From contig NMRA01000611.1 in NCBI GenBank assembly GCA_002633005.1, positions 1 to 30,448 on the forward strand: 30,448 bases of DNA. Direction: 5' to 3'. Below the pieces are notes generated by a model, which did not search any database, had not been told where the DNA came from, and saw only the letters and a program-made list of their open reading frames with translations. The translations under genes were made by a program, and so were the position numbers. This document shows positions 22,310 through 30,448 of the stretch, piece after piece. Positions within the stretch are counted from its first letter, which is position 1, and the number at the start of each line of letters is the position of its first letter. Source of the DNA: Phoronis australis. Lineage: Eukaryota; Phoronida; Phoronidae.

Positions 22310-23085
22310 TTATAGTCCAAGGCTCGATCTACATGTACATGTTGGGGACGAGGTGAACTACCCGGGCTGTGTGAAATTTCTGGGTCTAACGGAGACACTG
22401 ACGTGCAGTGGTCAGCCAGCTCGCTGTATGAAGACTATGTTCAAAATCCAAATTCGTTTTATCGTGTCCCTGTCAATAATAACGGCATGCTAAAGTTTCT
22501 TAATTTTCGTACTTCAGGAACATAACAATCACGTGTTTTGTACATACGCGCACGCCGCAGATCACATCTCGGAAATTGCCGATTTGACGGATGACAATGA
22601 GTGAGCACAATGAAATTAATAACGTCGTTTTGCAGCTTGTAATATTCATAATAAACGTATTTTGAATATTGCAATGCATGTGTTCCAAAATCTAAATAAC
22701 TTGGGTCCTATATTTTTGTATTCGTGCGCGCCGAATGAAAGTAAACGTGAGTGTTGCAAAATCTCTTATCCTGGGCCGATTTGAAAAATTCAAAGTTGTA
22801 CTCATATTTGTTTTCGCTCCTCTTTTCAAATATTACAGTAAGAACTACGTAAAACGCACTCCATAAAAAGTACAGTCTGCTTGCTAGATTGTAATCAGCT
22901 TATCATATCCGCATGAGCGAAGCCAATTATCCTCGCTCGTGACTCGATGAATAGAGCAGCTTGGAGGCATCCCTTTGATCGTGAGCCGAGCGCGACTCAG
23001 CCAAGGTGGATAAATACAGTCTAGTTCAATTTTCCAAATCCCAACGTTTACCTTGACCATTGGGGTTAGGACCAATCTTATTTAG
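22310..23085. other. Unassigned spacer between hairpin and THAP copy 2
   Basis: I see no gene here. It is AT-rich with scattered short frames. Segments such as GACTCAGCCAAGGTGGATAAATAC (22995-23018) faintly echo the shared flank at 23108-23150 (GACTCACAATAG...AAGGTGGATAAATGC), which may be a decayed duplicate. No left terminus of the AGGCGAATGCC type was found, so the left boundary of THAP element copy 2 is missing or altered. Confidence 0.4.
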
Positions 23086-23192
23086 TGGGATTGTTTATAG
23101 CATGGCTGACTCACAATAGAAGCCTGGTAAGAGTGAAGGTGGATAAATGCGATGTTCCTACAATTTCTTGTGGTAGTGGATGTGTTCACGAC

Positions 23193-23522
23193 ATGGTCTG
23201 CAGAGTGAATGCCGCTATATTGCGGTGCATCGCTCCCGCTTGTCCGAACTATGAAGCTGCGAAGAAAGCGGATATATCGTTTTTTCGACTTCCTCGAGAG
23301 CCCGAAATGCTTAGGAAGTGGCTCACGGTTGTAAAGAATGAAAGGTACCGGTACGCTGTTAGTAGCAAGTATGAGGCCTCGAAACATTTCCGTGTCTGTG
23401 GCCGGCATATCGTAGAAAGTGATTTCTCTGACGAATTCCTGCTTACCAAAGAACTATCCATACATGTACATGTACGTTCCGTTGCCTGTGCATGTTCACG
23501 GCGCCTCTCTAGTATTTCTTGA
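23193..23522 (+). CDS. THAP-domain zinc-finger protein, N-terminal fragment of a transposase
   Basis: The frame encodes a full C2CH THAP domain near its N-terminus. The ligands are Cys-x4-Cys (CIAPAC), then 51 residues, then Cys-x2-His (CGRH). Between them are the expected ISFFRLP, a Lys-Trp (MLRKW) and Ser/Lys-x-H-F (EASKHFRVC) positions, and DFSD follows. In the Kolobok and P families this domain binds the transposon ends. The ATG at 23193 is in frame, and an earlier in-frame ATG stands at 23085. A TGCAG just before the codons could instead be a splice acceptor, making this an internal exon. After the domain the frame soon stops at 23522 with low-complexity HVHV from a TACATG insertion. No catalytic domain follows, so the product would be a bare DNA-binding domain. 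The typical AVPTIF tail of THAP domains is absent. Confidence 0.7.
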   Translation: MVCRVNAAILRCIAPACPNYEAAKKADISFFRLPREPEMLRKWLTVVKNERYRYAVSSKYEASKHFRVCGRHIVESDFSDEFLLTKELSIHVHVRSVACACSRRLSSIS

Positions 23523-23627
23523 TCAGTGTAGTCCGGTTCGAACTGATAGCCTGTGAAACCTAACCCATGAAGTCTTCGTCGGATGAGCTCTTGACTAAGT
23601 CCGGATAAGCGCCGGGCGAGTTGCCAT
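23480..23627 (-). other. Candidate antisense exon, copy 2
   Basis: This is the counterpart of the minus-strand frame at 6639-6808. It has ATG at 23627-23625 (Met-Ala-Thr-Arg), but that frame stops after about ten codons. The neighbouring frame is open and reads QELIRRR, then GYQFEPDYTDQEILERRRE. The splice donor (TTTG/GTAAGC) is preserved near 23448, and the TATA sequence near 23686-23698. Residue-level conservation of the acidic motif across three copies hints at former coding, but each copy is broken. Confidence 0.35.
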
Positions 23628-24582
23628 GTAGACGTTTATTATTCTGCGATCTGTTTTAAAATGAATTATTCTCATCCTAACCAATGCTTATATAAAACTG
23701 AAACAAAGTCTGTCTCATTAGATATAATTTGTAATGGCTTTGCGGTATTCGTGAGTGCAAATGTTGAGAAGCCAGCAATGAATAAACCACTGCGTTACCG
23801 GCTTTTGATGCCGGCAATAAAGGTAATTGACCGGGCACCCGAGGCCGTGTGAGCGCCTGCTAATTCAGTGCTTGCTGACAGAAAGCCGTTGGGAAAAAAC
23901 AATTACTCGATTTTATAAGCTAAGGTCACATGCTAGGGGATTCTTTATTGAGAAATACAAATACATTATTCAAATCATTGTTACTGTACAACCTTTGCCC
24001 TGACGGTCTGTGGAAGGGGAATCCGACTTCGCGGTCCCCGACAAGTAAATAGATTTTCAGTTTCGTGGCTAATTCACATAAATAATTACGTGCACATTAT
24101 TTCTTTGGCTCACTATTATAGTCTTTTAATGACTGGAGGTTTAGTTTCCAACTCAAGCTGGTTTATGTTCGTGCCAGTCCCGGCGGCCTCGACGGGCCTG
24201 ATCGGGTTCCGAGCCACTGGTCGGTATAACAAACGTTTCGTGTGTTTAGAACTCAAAAAATCACAAGTCTAAACAACACATATCTAGATTCTCCTGTCTG
24301 TATTTCAAGGAAGAATATTTCGAATTTATCTCAAAACAGAAACCAAACTCCTGCTACGGACCTTGGTAAATTGGCCTGCCGAACGTTGCAGGCTACAGTG
24401 TGTCCAAATACCAATAAATCCGTAACAGCGAAATAAAACAACACGTTTTTATAAGAACTCGGTGTATTTTTAAGGGTTTTACATCGAATTTTGATGATTT
24501 ATTGGTATTAAACGATGAATTCAAGCGATAAGCTGACACCATTAACCCGTGTTGTGAACTGCTGAACAGACTGCGTGTGAAA

Positions 24583-24598
24583 CCAATGACGTCATTGG
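24583..24598. promoter_or_regulatory. CCAAT-CRE-ATTGG perfect palindrome
   Basis: CCAATGACGTCATTGG is a perfect 16 bp palindrome. It combines a full cAMP-response (CREB/ATF) site, TGACGTCA, with CCAAT boxes facing outward on both sides. It lies about 115 bp inside the right end of the THAP element. In copy 1 the place reads CGATGACGTAATTGG, so the site is partly decayed there. A bidirectional transposon promoter is inferred, not shown. Confidence 0.45.
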
Positions 24599-24718
24599 AT
24601 AATTTCAACACCTCCGTCTGCCGTCAGGTAACGCAACCGAACGTGCCGTTGTCGAGTAGAACCACTCGATCTCAATTGATACAAAATAGTTTGTTTTTAG
24701 TATGGCATTCTCCTTTAA

Positions 24719-25228
24719 ACAAACTCGAGTAAAAACTCAAAATTTCGAGTTCAAACTTGAACTTATATAACTTTAATGCTGGATTTATCAACTGCAAACC
24801 AGGATTATTAAATCATCCACGTAAGCCATTGAATAATAGCCACTTATCTTGAGTTCACACAGAATTAGAGTAAAAAATGCCAAACATAATTTCGAGTCCC
24901 ATTTCGAGTAAAATGATGGATTTGATGAATTGTGTCATGGTTGATAATACATCAGTATTCCTACTTCATATCATTTTAAAATGCAAGTGCATACTCATCT
25001 TAAGACATTCGAGCAATTTCGCATGCACATGAAATCTGACCACCGTTTCTAGTTGTGCTAGCCAGCGGGAGACGGTGGTCACTGTCTACATGAAATTCAA
25101 ACAAAGTGTTTTAGTGCCCGCGCGTTGCTTTCGGTATAGGTGCATCTAATGACTGAAATATCGTTTGTTTTTTGCATGTCAAAGTTTAAAAATCACACCT
25201 GAGTTTGAGAGTTTACATATTTTGGAGC
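24719..25228. other. Unassigned AT-rich spacer
   Basis: Right of the THAP element I see short inverted fragments (ACTCGAGTAAAAACTC, TTCGAGTTCAAACTTGAAC) and several TTTCGAGTNAAA-like motifs near 24727-24915. No gene or repeat family is recognised. Confidence 0.4.
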
Positions 25229-25295
25229 AGTGAATCGTCGAAGTAGTGAACCTTCAGAAGTGTGAACCTTCCCAGTAGTAAACCTTCGAAATAGT
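25229..25295 (+). repeat. Minisatellite, ~17 bp unit, four copies
   Basis: Four imperfect units of AGTGAACCTTC-(G/A)AAGT lie head to tail: AGTGAATCGTCGAAGT, AGTGAACCTTCAGAAGT, GTGAACCTTCCCAGT and AGTAAACCTTCGAAAT. There is no coding signal. Confidence 0.8.
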
Positions 25296-25441
25296 GGGCT
25301 GTTCTCATTTCCAGCGATGTAAGCAAATTAATAATTAACACGCTAAAATACAACCAGTTAAATAGTTTTATCAAGTCCTCCGCCGTCTAAACTTCACATT
25401 TCTGTCTGAGTATGCAATGAATTGTAATTACTCATTTAAGC

Positions 25442-25802
25442 ATGGCTGATTTGAAACTTTGGCAGGAAATAATGCGAGAACGTTCTCTTTCTGGACCACG
25501 TCACGTCCGAATTTTTGTCCCGTTCTTTGCGATCAACCTTCACAGCATCCTCGTTTCTGGTATTACAAATTCCGTCTCATCTCATGAAAATAGAGCTGAC
25601 AGTCATCGTTGTGTATACAGATTTCCCTTCCTGCAAATTAAGCTGCGTCGAAAGCCTTGTCGAAAACTCTACAGTGCCGACGTTTACAAAATACCAAAGG
25701 TCCACCGTTCTTGAAATTAGAACCACCCCCCCCCGCTCACTGCTGGCTACGGGCCTGAATAGGATATATGCATTTGAGGAGGGCGATACGGGCGTCCAAT
25801 AA
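25442..25802 (+). other. Overlapping ~90-codon frames, not recognised
   Basis: Two plus-strand frames (25442-25714 and 25515-25802) and one minus-strand frame overlap here. The first begins MADLKLWQEIMRERS, which is compositionally protein-like, and a VYTDFPSCKLSC segment occurs in the second. I recognise neither, and there is no clear splice or start context. Coding is possible but unsupported. Confidence 0.15.
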
Positions 25803-25904
25803 AAAGTCGCCCCTGCATCGGCCAAACCTCTGGATGCCACTGCCCCACCGCTGAAAATGTCTGTAAAGTACCTTTTGTTGCATGCAAAATGTTGCTCGAC
25901 ATTA

Positions 25905-26990
25905 TGCAAATTTTTTTCAAACGGTTATCTGGCGGGTAAATCTGGACGAACTCAGATATTTGATCGAGTGTGGCGGGGTTAATCCACCACTAGACGTGTA
26001 TCGCAATGTTTATTCATTATACATGGGCCTACGTAGAATATTTTGCAACTGGTGTCATGCGGTTATCTCTTGGGTCGATTTACTTCAAAATTTAACTCTT
26101 TCTATAGTCGTCTGGCAGGAACACCCCACTGCTGAAATTGTCTGGCATCTTACTGTTGTGCCATGTGCAGTGACACTGAACATTGGGCAATTGGTTTCAA
26201 ACGGTTACCTGGTGGGTTGATCTAGCTCAACTCGTGTACTTCGGCGCGTCTGGCTGGGATAACCCACCACTAGATTTGTCTGGCAGCATTAATTCTTGAT
26301 ACCTGGGCTTCCAGCGAATATTTTGCAACTCATTTCATGCAGTTACTTCTTGGGTTGATCTAGCTCAACTCAGGCATTTGGGCGTGTCTGGCGGGACTAA
26401 CCCACCACCAGATTTGTCTGGCAGTGTTTATTCGTGATACCTGGGCTTACGGTGAATGATTTTCAACTGGTTTTAAGCGGTTACCTCTTGGGTTGATCTA
26501 GCTCAATTTCTAACCCTTTTTGATAATCGTCTGGCACGGGCACCCCACCACTGAAATTGTCTGGCATCTAACTACTGTGCCATGTACAGTGATGCTGAAC
26601 ATCGTGCAATTGGTTTCAAACGGTTACCTGGTGGGTTGATCTAGCTCAATTCGGGTATTTGGGCGTGTCTGGCGGGGCTAACCCACCACTAGATTTGTCT
26701 GGCAGTGATTATTCATGATACCTGTGCTCACGGTGAATATTTTGCAACTTGTTTCATGCGGTTACTTCTTGAATTGATCTAGCTCATTTTTTTACCTTGT
26801 TTATAACCGTCTGGCTGATATTCACCACCACTGAAATTGTCTGGCAGTGGCCAATTTTGATACAGTGGATTACGTAGTAGGTATCGAAGGCAGTTTGAAG
26901 TGGTTACCAGAAAATTTGATCAAGCTCATTTTTTTAGTGTAATTCTCTTGGCTCTCCTGACCACACCCACCAGAGCGAACCTGCCAGTCG
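25905..26990 (+). repeat. Satellite, ~140 bp monomer, two monomer types
   Basis: Eight monomers are phased on GGTTACCT(G/C)(G/T)TGGGTTGATCT, starting at 25923, 26061, 26203, 26341, 26479, 26622, 26760 and 26902, at spacings of 138-143 bp. Type A carries GTCTGGCGGGACTAACCCACCACTAGATTTGTCTGGCAG. Type B carries GTCTGGCACGGGCACCCCACCACTGAAATTGTCTGGCATC. The order is A, B, A, A, B, A, B, then a decayed unit. Open frames here follow the repeat and are not conserved between monomers. Confidence 0.9.
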
Positions 26991-27480
26991 GCCATATCCA
27001 AGCATGAGGATACCCATATAGTACTGTGGCACCAAAGAAAATTGGTTACCTTTTCATAACCAAAAAAGCTCTGAGATCCCGGTCTCGTGTGCCAGCTGAG
27101 ACATCGGGACACAAATTTAGCCAATTTTGACAGTTTCAAAAATCACTAAAAGTACTCATCTTATGTGGCTCTAAAAACAGACAAACAATTATAGAAATCT
27201 TTCAAATTTGCATGAATAAAGTAGTCGAAGGTCACACCTGATCAATAACATAGGTTCATTATTTCAACGTTGCTTCCACTGCGTAACGTAACTGTCGGAA
27301 TTTTACTAAAACTCAACTGCCGCCAGCCTCAAAACTTGCCAAAAACAAATAGTATCCATGGAAACCAAGAGGGGGCGTTTTGAAAAAAAATATATATAAA
27401 GAGAATCTGTGGCATAGCGTTTGTCACCTTCTGCCTGGTCCATTCGCGAACATGCTCTTAATAAGGCAAATTACTGTTCC
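26991..27480. other. Unassigned spacer
   Basis: AT-rich sequence follows the satellite, with a short ATATATAAAG near 27392. I see no gene. The minus-strand 89-codon frame at 26870-27139 overlaps the decayed satellite monomer and is probably chance. Confidence 0.4.
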
Positions 27481-28060
27481 TCATGACATTTCATACCTCC
27501 ATGGACTGCAAAATTTTAGTGATTGCCCGTGGAGGTTTTGCCCCCCAGGTGCCAGCAAAGGGTACAGATGAGCAGTACAAACCGTGTTGATCCCCTTTTG
27601 GGGGGGTACATGGGAGGAGTGGTAAACAAGTAAAAACCAAGGGGTTGTGCCACATGAGTGTTGAGCCCGTCCCATCGTCACAAAATTGGGATGTTCCCCT
27701 GACCATTGACAACATGTGCTCAGGTGGTGATAAGATTTGGTCCTCGTTTCGTACATGACCCCAAGGACTTCTGCTTGTAATGACTGGTGGCCGTCATGCC
27801 CCAAGACCATCCTGGGTGTTTTCCAACTGTTCATTACAAAGTGCTCCCAGCTCTCACTGTGCGTTTCATGTCCCCCCAACAATTTTGAATGTGTTCCCTA
27901 TTGAATACGCCAGGCTGCTACCAGTGCAGACAAATAGTGCACTTGGTGTAACATAAGAAAGGAAGACAATTCATCACTACCGCAACACTGTGTTCCATTC
28001 TGATGCTCCTTCACATAAAATTTTAGTAGACGTACATTGACAACAAAGTATCTGCAGAAG
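27481..28060 (-). other. Long minus-strand open region with one TAG; possible old exon
   Basis: On the minus strand one frame is open from 28230 to 27481 (250 codons) except for a single TAG at 27900-27898. A second frame is open for about 100 codons over 27491-27790 and reads PPEHMLSMVRG, then CTPPKGDQHGLYCSSVPFAG. On this strand a good acceptor (CTCTTCCTTCTGCAG, ending about 28051) and a good donor (CAGCAAG/GTAAGG, about 28199) would bound a ~145 bp intron. The region is locally less AT-rich than its neighbours. I do not recognise either product, and the two frames cannot both be right. A decayed exon or a non-coding transcript are both possible. Confidence 0.25.
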
Positions 28061-29611
28061 GAAGAGCGGCCTGTGCAGTTGCCTACACTTGCAGACGACA
28101 GCAGCACCGTGACTGCTATCGGCTTGTGTTCCAACCGTGAACATAACACACAAAATGAAAGGTAGTGTATCCTATTGAATAAAAAATAATCCTTACCTTG
28201 CTGGATCCTTAGAAAAAGTAAAAATGACACATCTGGGGTTTTCGCGGATGAATCAGTTCAATTTATCGCACTGCAAAATGCGCCCTTCCCCACTGTTCTC
28301 TCGCTTCCTACATGACCGTTGCTTATTCACCACTTGGGGGCTCTAGTAGTAACGGTAACAGCGAACTCACAAGTGAACTCCCTTATTGTACTACACTCCT
28401 TGGTGTATCTTTCTACTGTCGCTGACTTTGTTTACGTGGCTGTTCTGTTTTCATACAGAATGAATTATACACCAGTTAAATCGGCTACATGTGTGTTTAT
28501 TGTACTTGTATGTGCTTCAAGCATGCGGCTATTAATTATTACTACAGAAATGAAATCAGTTGCTGCTACGCCACTTGCATGACAAGGCTAAAAATCGTTC
28601 ATAGTCCGCCATTTTCTCACTTTGTTGTAAAATTAACCAATGACCCGATAAAGTGCATGCTACTGAATGGTACCTTCGGGTGGTCTCTACACGCAGGGAA
28701 CCAGCAAGCATGCAGGGAACCAGCGAGTTCTCGTCCCGGCGAACGTGTTTCTTTCTCTGTGCCAAACACTATTCGGAGGGGTCCGCCGCCTGCGTTTACT
28801 GTTTACGCCTACAAAGTTGAGTGCTCAATATTCGGAGGTAATGATGTAAACGTTGAATAATTTTTCGAAATTCGATTGTAGCGAATGCGTGGCCTTGGCA
28901 TTTTACGCGCACCCGTTTGCCGGCGCGTACGAGCACTCCGTGTGCTGTGGTTGCGCCCCTTCACACACTGCAAAATCACGACGACTGGACTGTGCGAGCC
29001 CCAATACGCATTTATTCCATTAAAATTACTTTTATGTTAGAGGTAAATGACCAAGATCTCAACCTTTATTCCAGTTTTTAGTGCAAATAGGTTCACTTTT
29101 TTGTCCATTTTTTCAAAAAACGAACCTATGTCCATGCATGCACTTTCACACCGGGGATTTTCTGGCTTTGTCTTCTTAATAGCCCACATAGTCAACACCG
29201 TTCAAAGTTTTCGAGTTTCCCGTTTTAATCATTCATTTCGGGTTTGTTACGCGAGTCCTGTTGTGGAATCAGTCCTACTGTGGAATATGGTCATAAACAG
29301 TAGACGCGTTTTGGATTTTGGGTTCAAATTCAATTGTGAACAAGTGTTCAGGTGTTTACACTAGAAGTCAACCGAGATGACAGTCATTAATTAACTTAAC
29401 GGAATATTTCTAAACTAGTGCCTGTCAGTAACCCTTTGCTTCATTGGAGAAGCATCGGTTGGGTTTTTTCTTTTAATGGCTAAACTCTTTTTTCGTGTAG
29501 TAAACGTGTCAGTGAAAGTAGCGTCGTTGGATAGAAGCCATTTTAATCCAGGAAAACGTCAAACTACAGAACAATGTAAAAGACATGAAATAAGTCACGG
29601 AATATCTACTC
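28061..29611. other. Unassigned region, no supported gene
   Basis: Frames of 87-123 codons occur (28319-28582, 28489-28860 and 29047-29364) with no motif I recognise and no duplicate to test conservation. A short direct repeat GCAGGGAACCAGC occurs twice near 28696-28726. A locally GC-rich patch lies at about 28880-28960 (GCGCACCCG...CGGCGCGTACG). Confidence 0.4.
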
Positions 29612-29615
29612 TTAA

Positions 29616-30110
29616 AGGAGAATGCCACCCGATTTAACTAGTCTTTTTTGCCGTCTTAATTGGTCTATATCCACATCGCCTTGCATACGGTCGACCTTAC
29701 CTTGCCAAGAGGTGTCGCGTTAACCTGTGAGGAAGGTGAGAAACGACGCTAGCGACGTCAGTGGTTCATATGCAGAGTGAATGCCGCTATGTTACGGTGC
29801 ATCGTTCCCGCTTGTCCGAACTAAGCAGCTGCGAGGAAAGCGGGTTTATCGTTTTTTTTTACTTCCTCGAGAGTTCAAAATGCTTAGGAAGTGGCTCATG
29901 GTAGTGAAGAATGAAATGTACGCTGTAAATAGCAAGTATGAGGCCGTGAAACATCTCCGTGTCTCTAGCCTGCAGACGTCGACAGTGCCTGACGAATGCC
30001 GGCTTACCAAATAACTCCATACGTTCCGTTGTCGGATCTTGTTCACGGGGCTTCTCTAGTATTTCTTCATCACTGTATTCCTGTTCGAATTGATAGCCTG
30101 TAAAACTTAA
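29616..30110 (+). mobile_element. Kolobok-like THAP element, copy 3 (interrupted)
   Basis: The left end AGGAGAATGCCACCC follows TTAA at 29612-29615, and the sequence matches copy 1 (6241-6741) almost base for base. The match stops at TTAA (30107-30110), where a new insertion begins. The right half, if still present, lies beyond the window. Confidence 0.8.
29770..30025 (+). pseudogene. THAP zinc-finger exon, decayed (copy 3)
   Basis: This aligns with the intact THAP frame of copy 2. CIVPACPN is followed by TAA, as in copy 1. A lengthened T-run near 29851-29859 shifts the frame, and the CGRH zinc ligands are altered to SSLQ-like codons (CTAGCCTGCAG). It cannot make a working zinc finger. Confidence 0.8.
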
Positions 30111-30448
30111 AGGCGAAGGCAACCTTTTTCCATGTCATTTTGAGCTAAAATAAGGTTGGTTGGTTATCCTAGACATATTTTTCACCTAATTACAGCTTTT
30201 CGTAATTTTATTAATTACTCGTCCGCTTTTCCGGAAGTGACGTTTTAGGAGGCAAGCGCTTCCCGCCACTTGGTTTTGCGTTGAGCTTACTGTGCGAATC
30301 TGTTCTATTCTACTTTTGTTTAGTGCTATTTTTCACCAATTGTCGCCACCACTTTCCATCGGCGAGTATTCTGCGGCAAGATAGGTTAGTAGAGAACTCA
30401 ACTGCGTTGGATTTAGGGATTGTTTAGTGTGTTGTAAGCTGAAAATGG
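30111..30448 (+). mobile_element. Left part of another TTAA element nested in copy 3
   Basis: AGGCGAAGGCAACC begins directly after a TTAA that, in copy 1 (6738-6741), is followed by ordinary THAP-element sequence (CGATCC). The terminus resembles the THAP family's AGGCGAATGCCACC, so it is probably a related family using the same target. The 338 bp visible contain no frame of note; the last bases, CTGAAAATGG, hold an ATG in a fair start context. The other end is outside the window. Confidence 0.65.

Larger units (their letters stand above)
23086..24714 (+). mobile_element. Kolobok-like THAP element, copy 2 (left end altered)
   Basis: From 23197 to 24714 this matches copy 1 (about 6385-7921) throughout. 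The right end is GGCATTCTCCT followed by TTAA (24715-24718), the same terminus as copy 1. To the left the homology stops abruptly at TGCAG just before the THAP codons. Beyond that point the sequence matches the hairpin loop instead of the left half of copies 1 and 3. Either this copy keeps an original upstream exon or intron that the others lost by internal deletion, or it was rearranged together with the hairpin. Only this copy retains an uninterrupted THAP frame. Confidence 0.75.

Noticed and set aside
25577-25909. 110-codon minus-strand frame
   Set aside because: Overlaps two plus-strand frames, no recognisable motif and no start or splice context.
29047-29364. 105-codon plus-strand frame
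   Set aside because: No motif recognised and composition like neighbouring non-coding DNA; nothing else supports it.

Overview
The window looks like repeat-dense, non-genic DNA from an animal, probably a marine invertebrate; the species cannot be fixed from this sequence. It is AT-rich, has no long open frames, and shows animal-type signals: THAP-domain exon sequence, TTAA-targeting DNA transposons, LINE reverse-transcriptase remains and candidate GT/AG splice sites. There is no bacterial gene layout, and I found no tRNA, rRNA or CRISPR array. No intact host gene can be supported.

Layout. Bases 1-26 are a TTGCCG microsatellite. Bases 55-903 hold two diverged direct copies of a ~350 bp sequence. 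From about 1530 to 17295 the window is one old, complex tandem array with a unit of about 2 kb (about six to seven diverged copies), recognised by recurring landmarks in constant order. Two copies carry blocks of ~150 bp subrepeats (2310-2950 and 13240-14110), each centred on a GCCACTAGGNGGC core. Two TTAA-flanked DNA transposons sit in this array: a THAP-bearing, Kolobok-like element (6241-7921) and an unrelated element with GGTAGGTG termini (10786-12739).

From 18272 to 18960 lies a dead LINE reverse-transcriptase fragment (YADD motif). It abuts a ~1.5 kb composite element (about 18988-20505) with subterminal AAACCTGGTTT motifs and an internal array of 18 CTTAAG-centred palindromes at ~20 bp spacing. 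Next comes a 1.8 kb inverted repeat (20525-22309) with ~850 bp arms and a 91 bp loop. The loop is an inverted, ~97% identical copy of the sequence just upstream of the THAP exon at 23193. A second THAP element copy runs from there to a TTAA-flanked right end at 24714. A 140 bp satellite occupies about 25905-26990. The region 27000-29600 has no recognisable genes, apart from one weak minus-strand open region. A third THAP element copy starts at 29616 and is cut at 30110 by another TTAA insertion that runs out of the window.

How the parts relate. Copies 1 and 3 of the THAP element share the same inactivating changes, so they look like non-autonomous members moved in trans. Copy 2 keeps an intact THAP zinc-finger reading frame. 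The long hairpin, the THAP 5' flank and an antisense TATA-driven exon inside the THAP element together suggest a transposon family with a history of inversion and internal rearrangement. This is the part of the window most worth following up.
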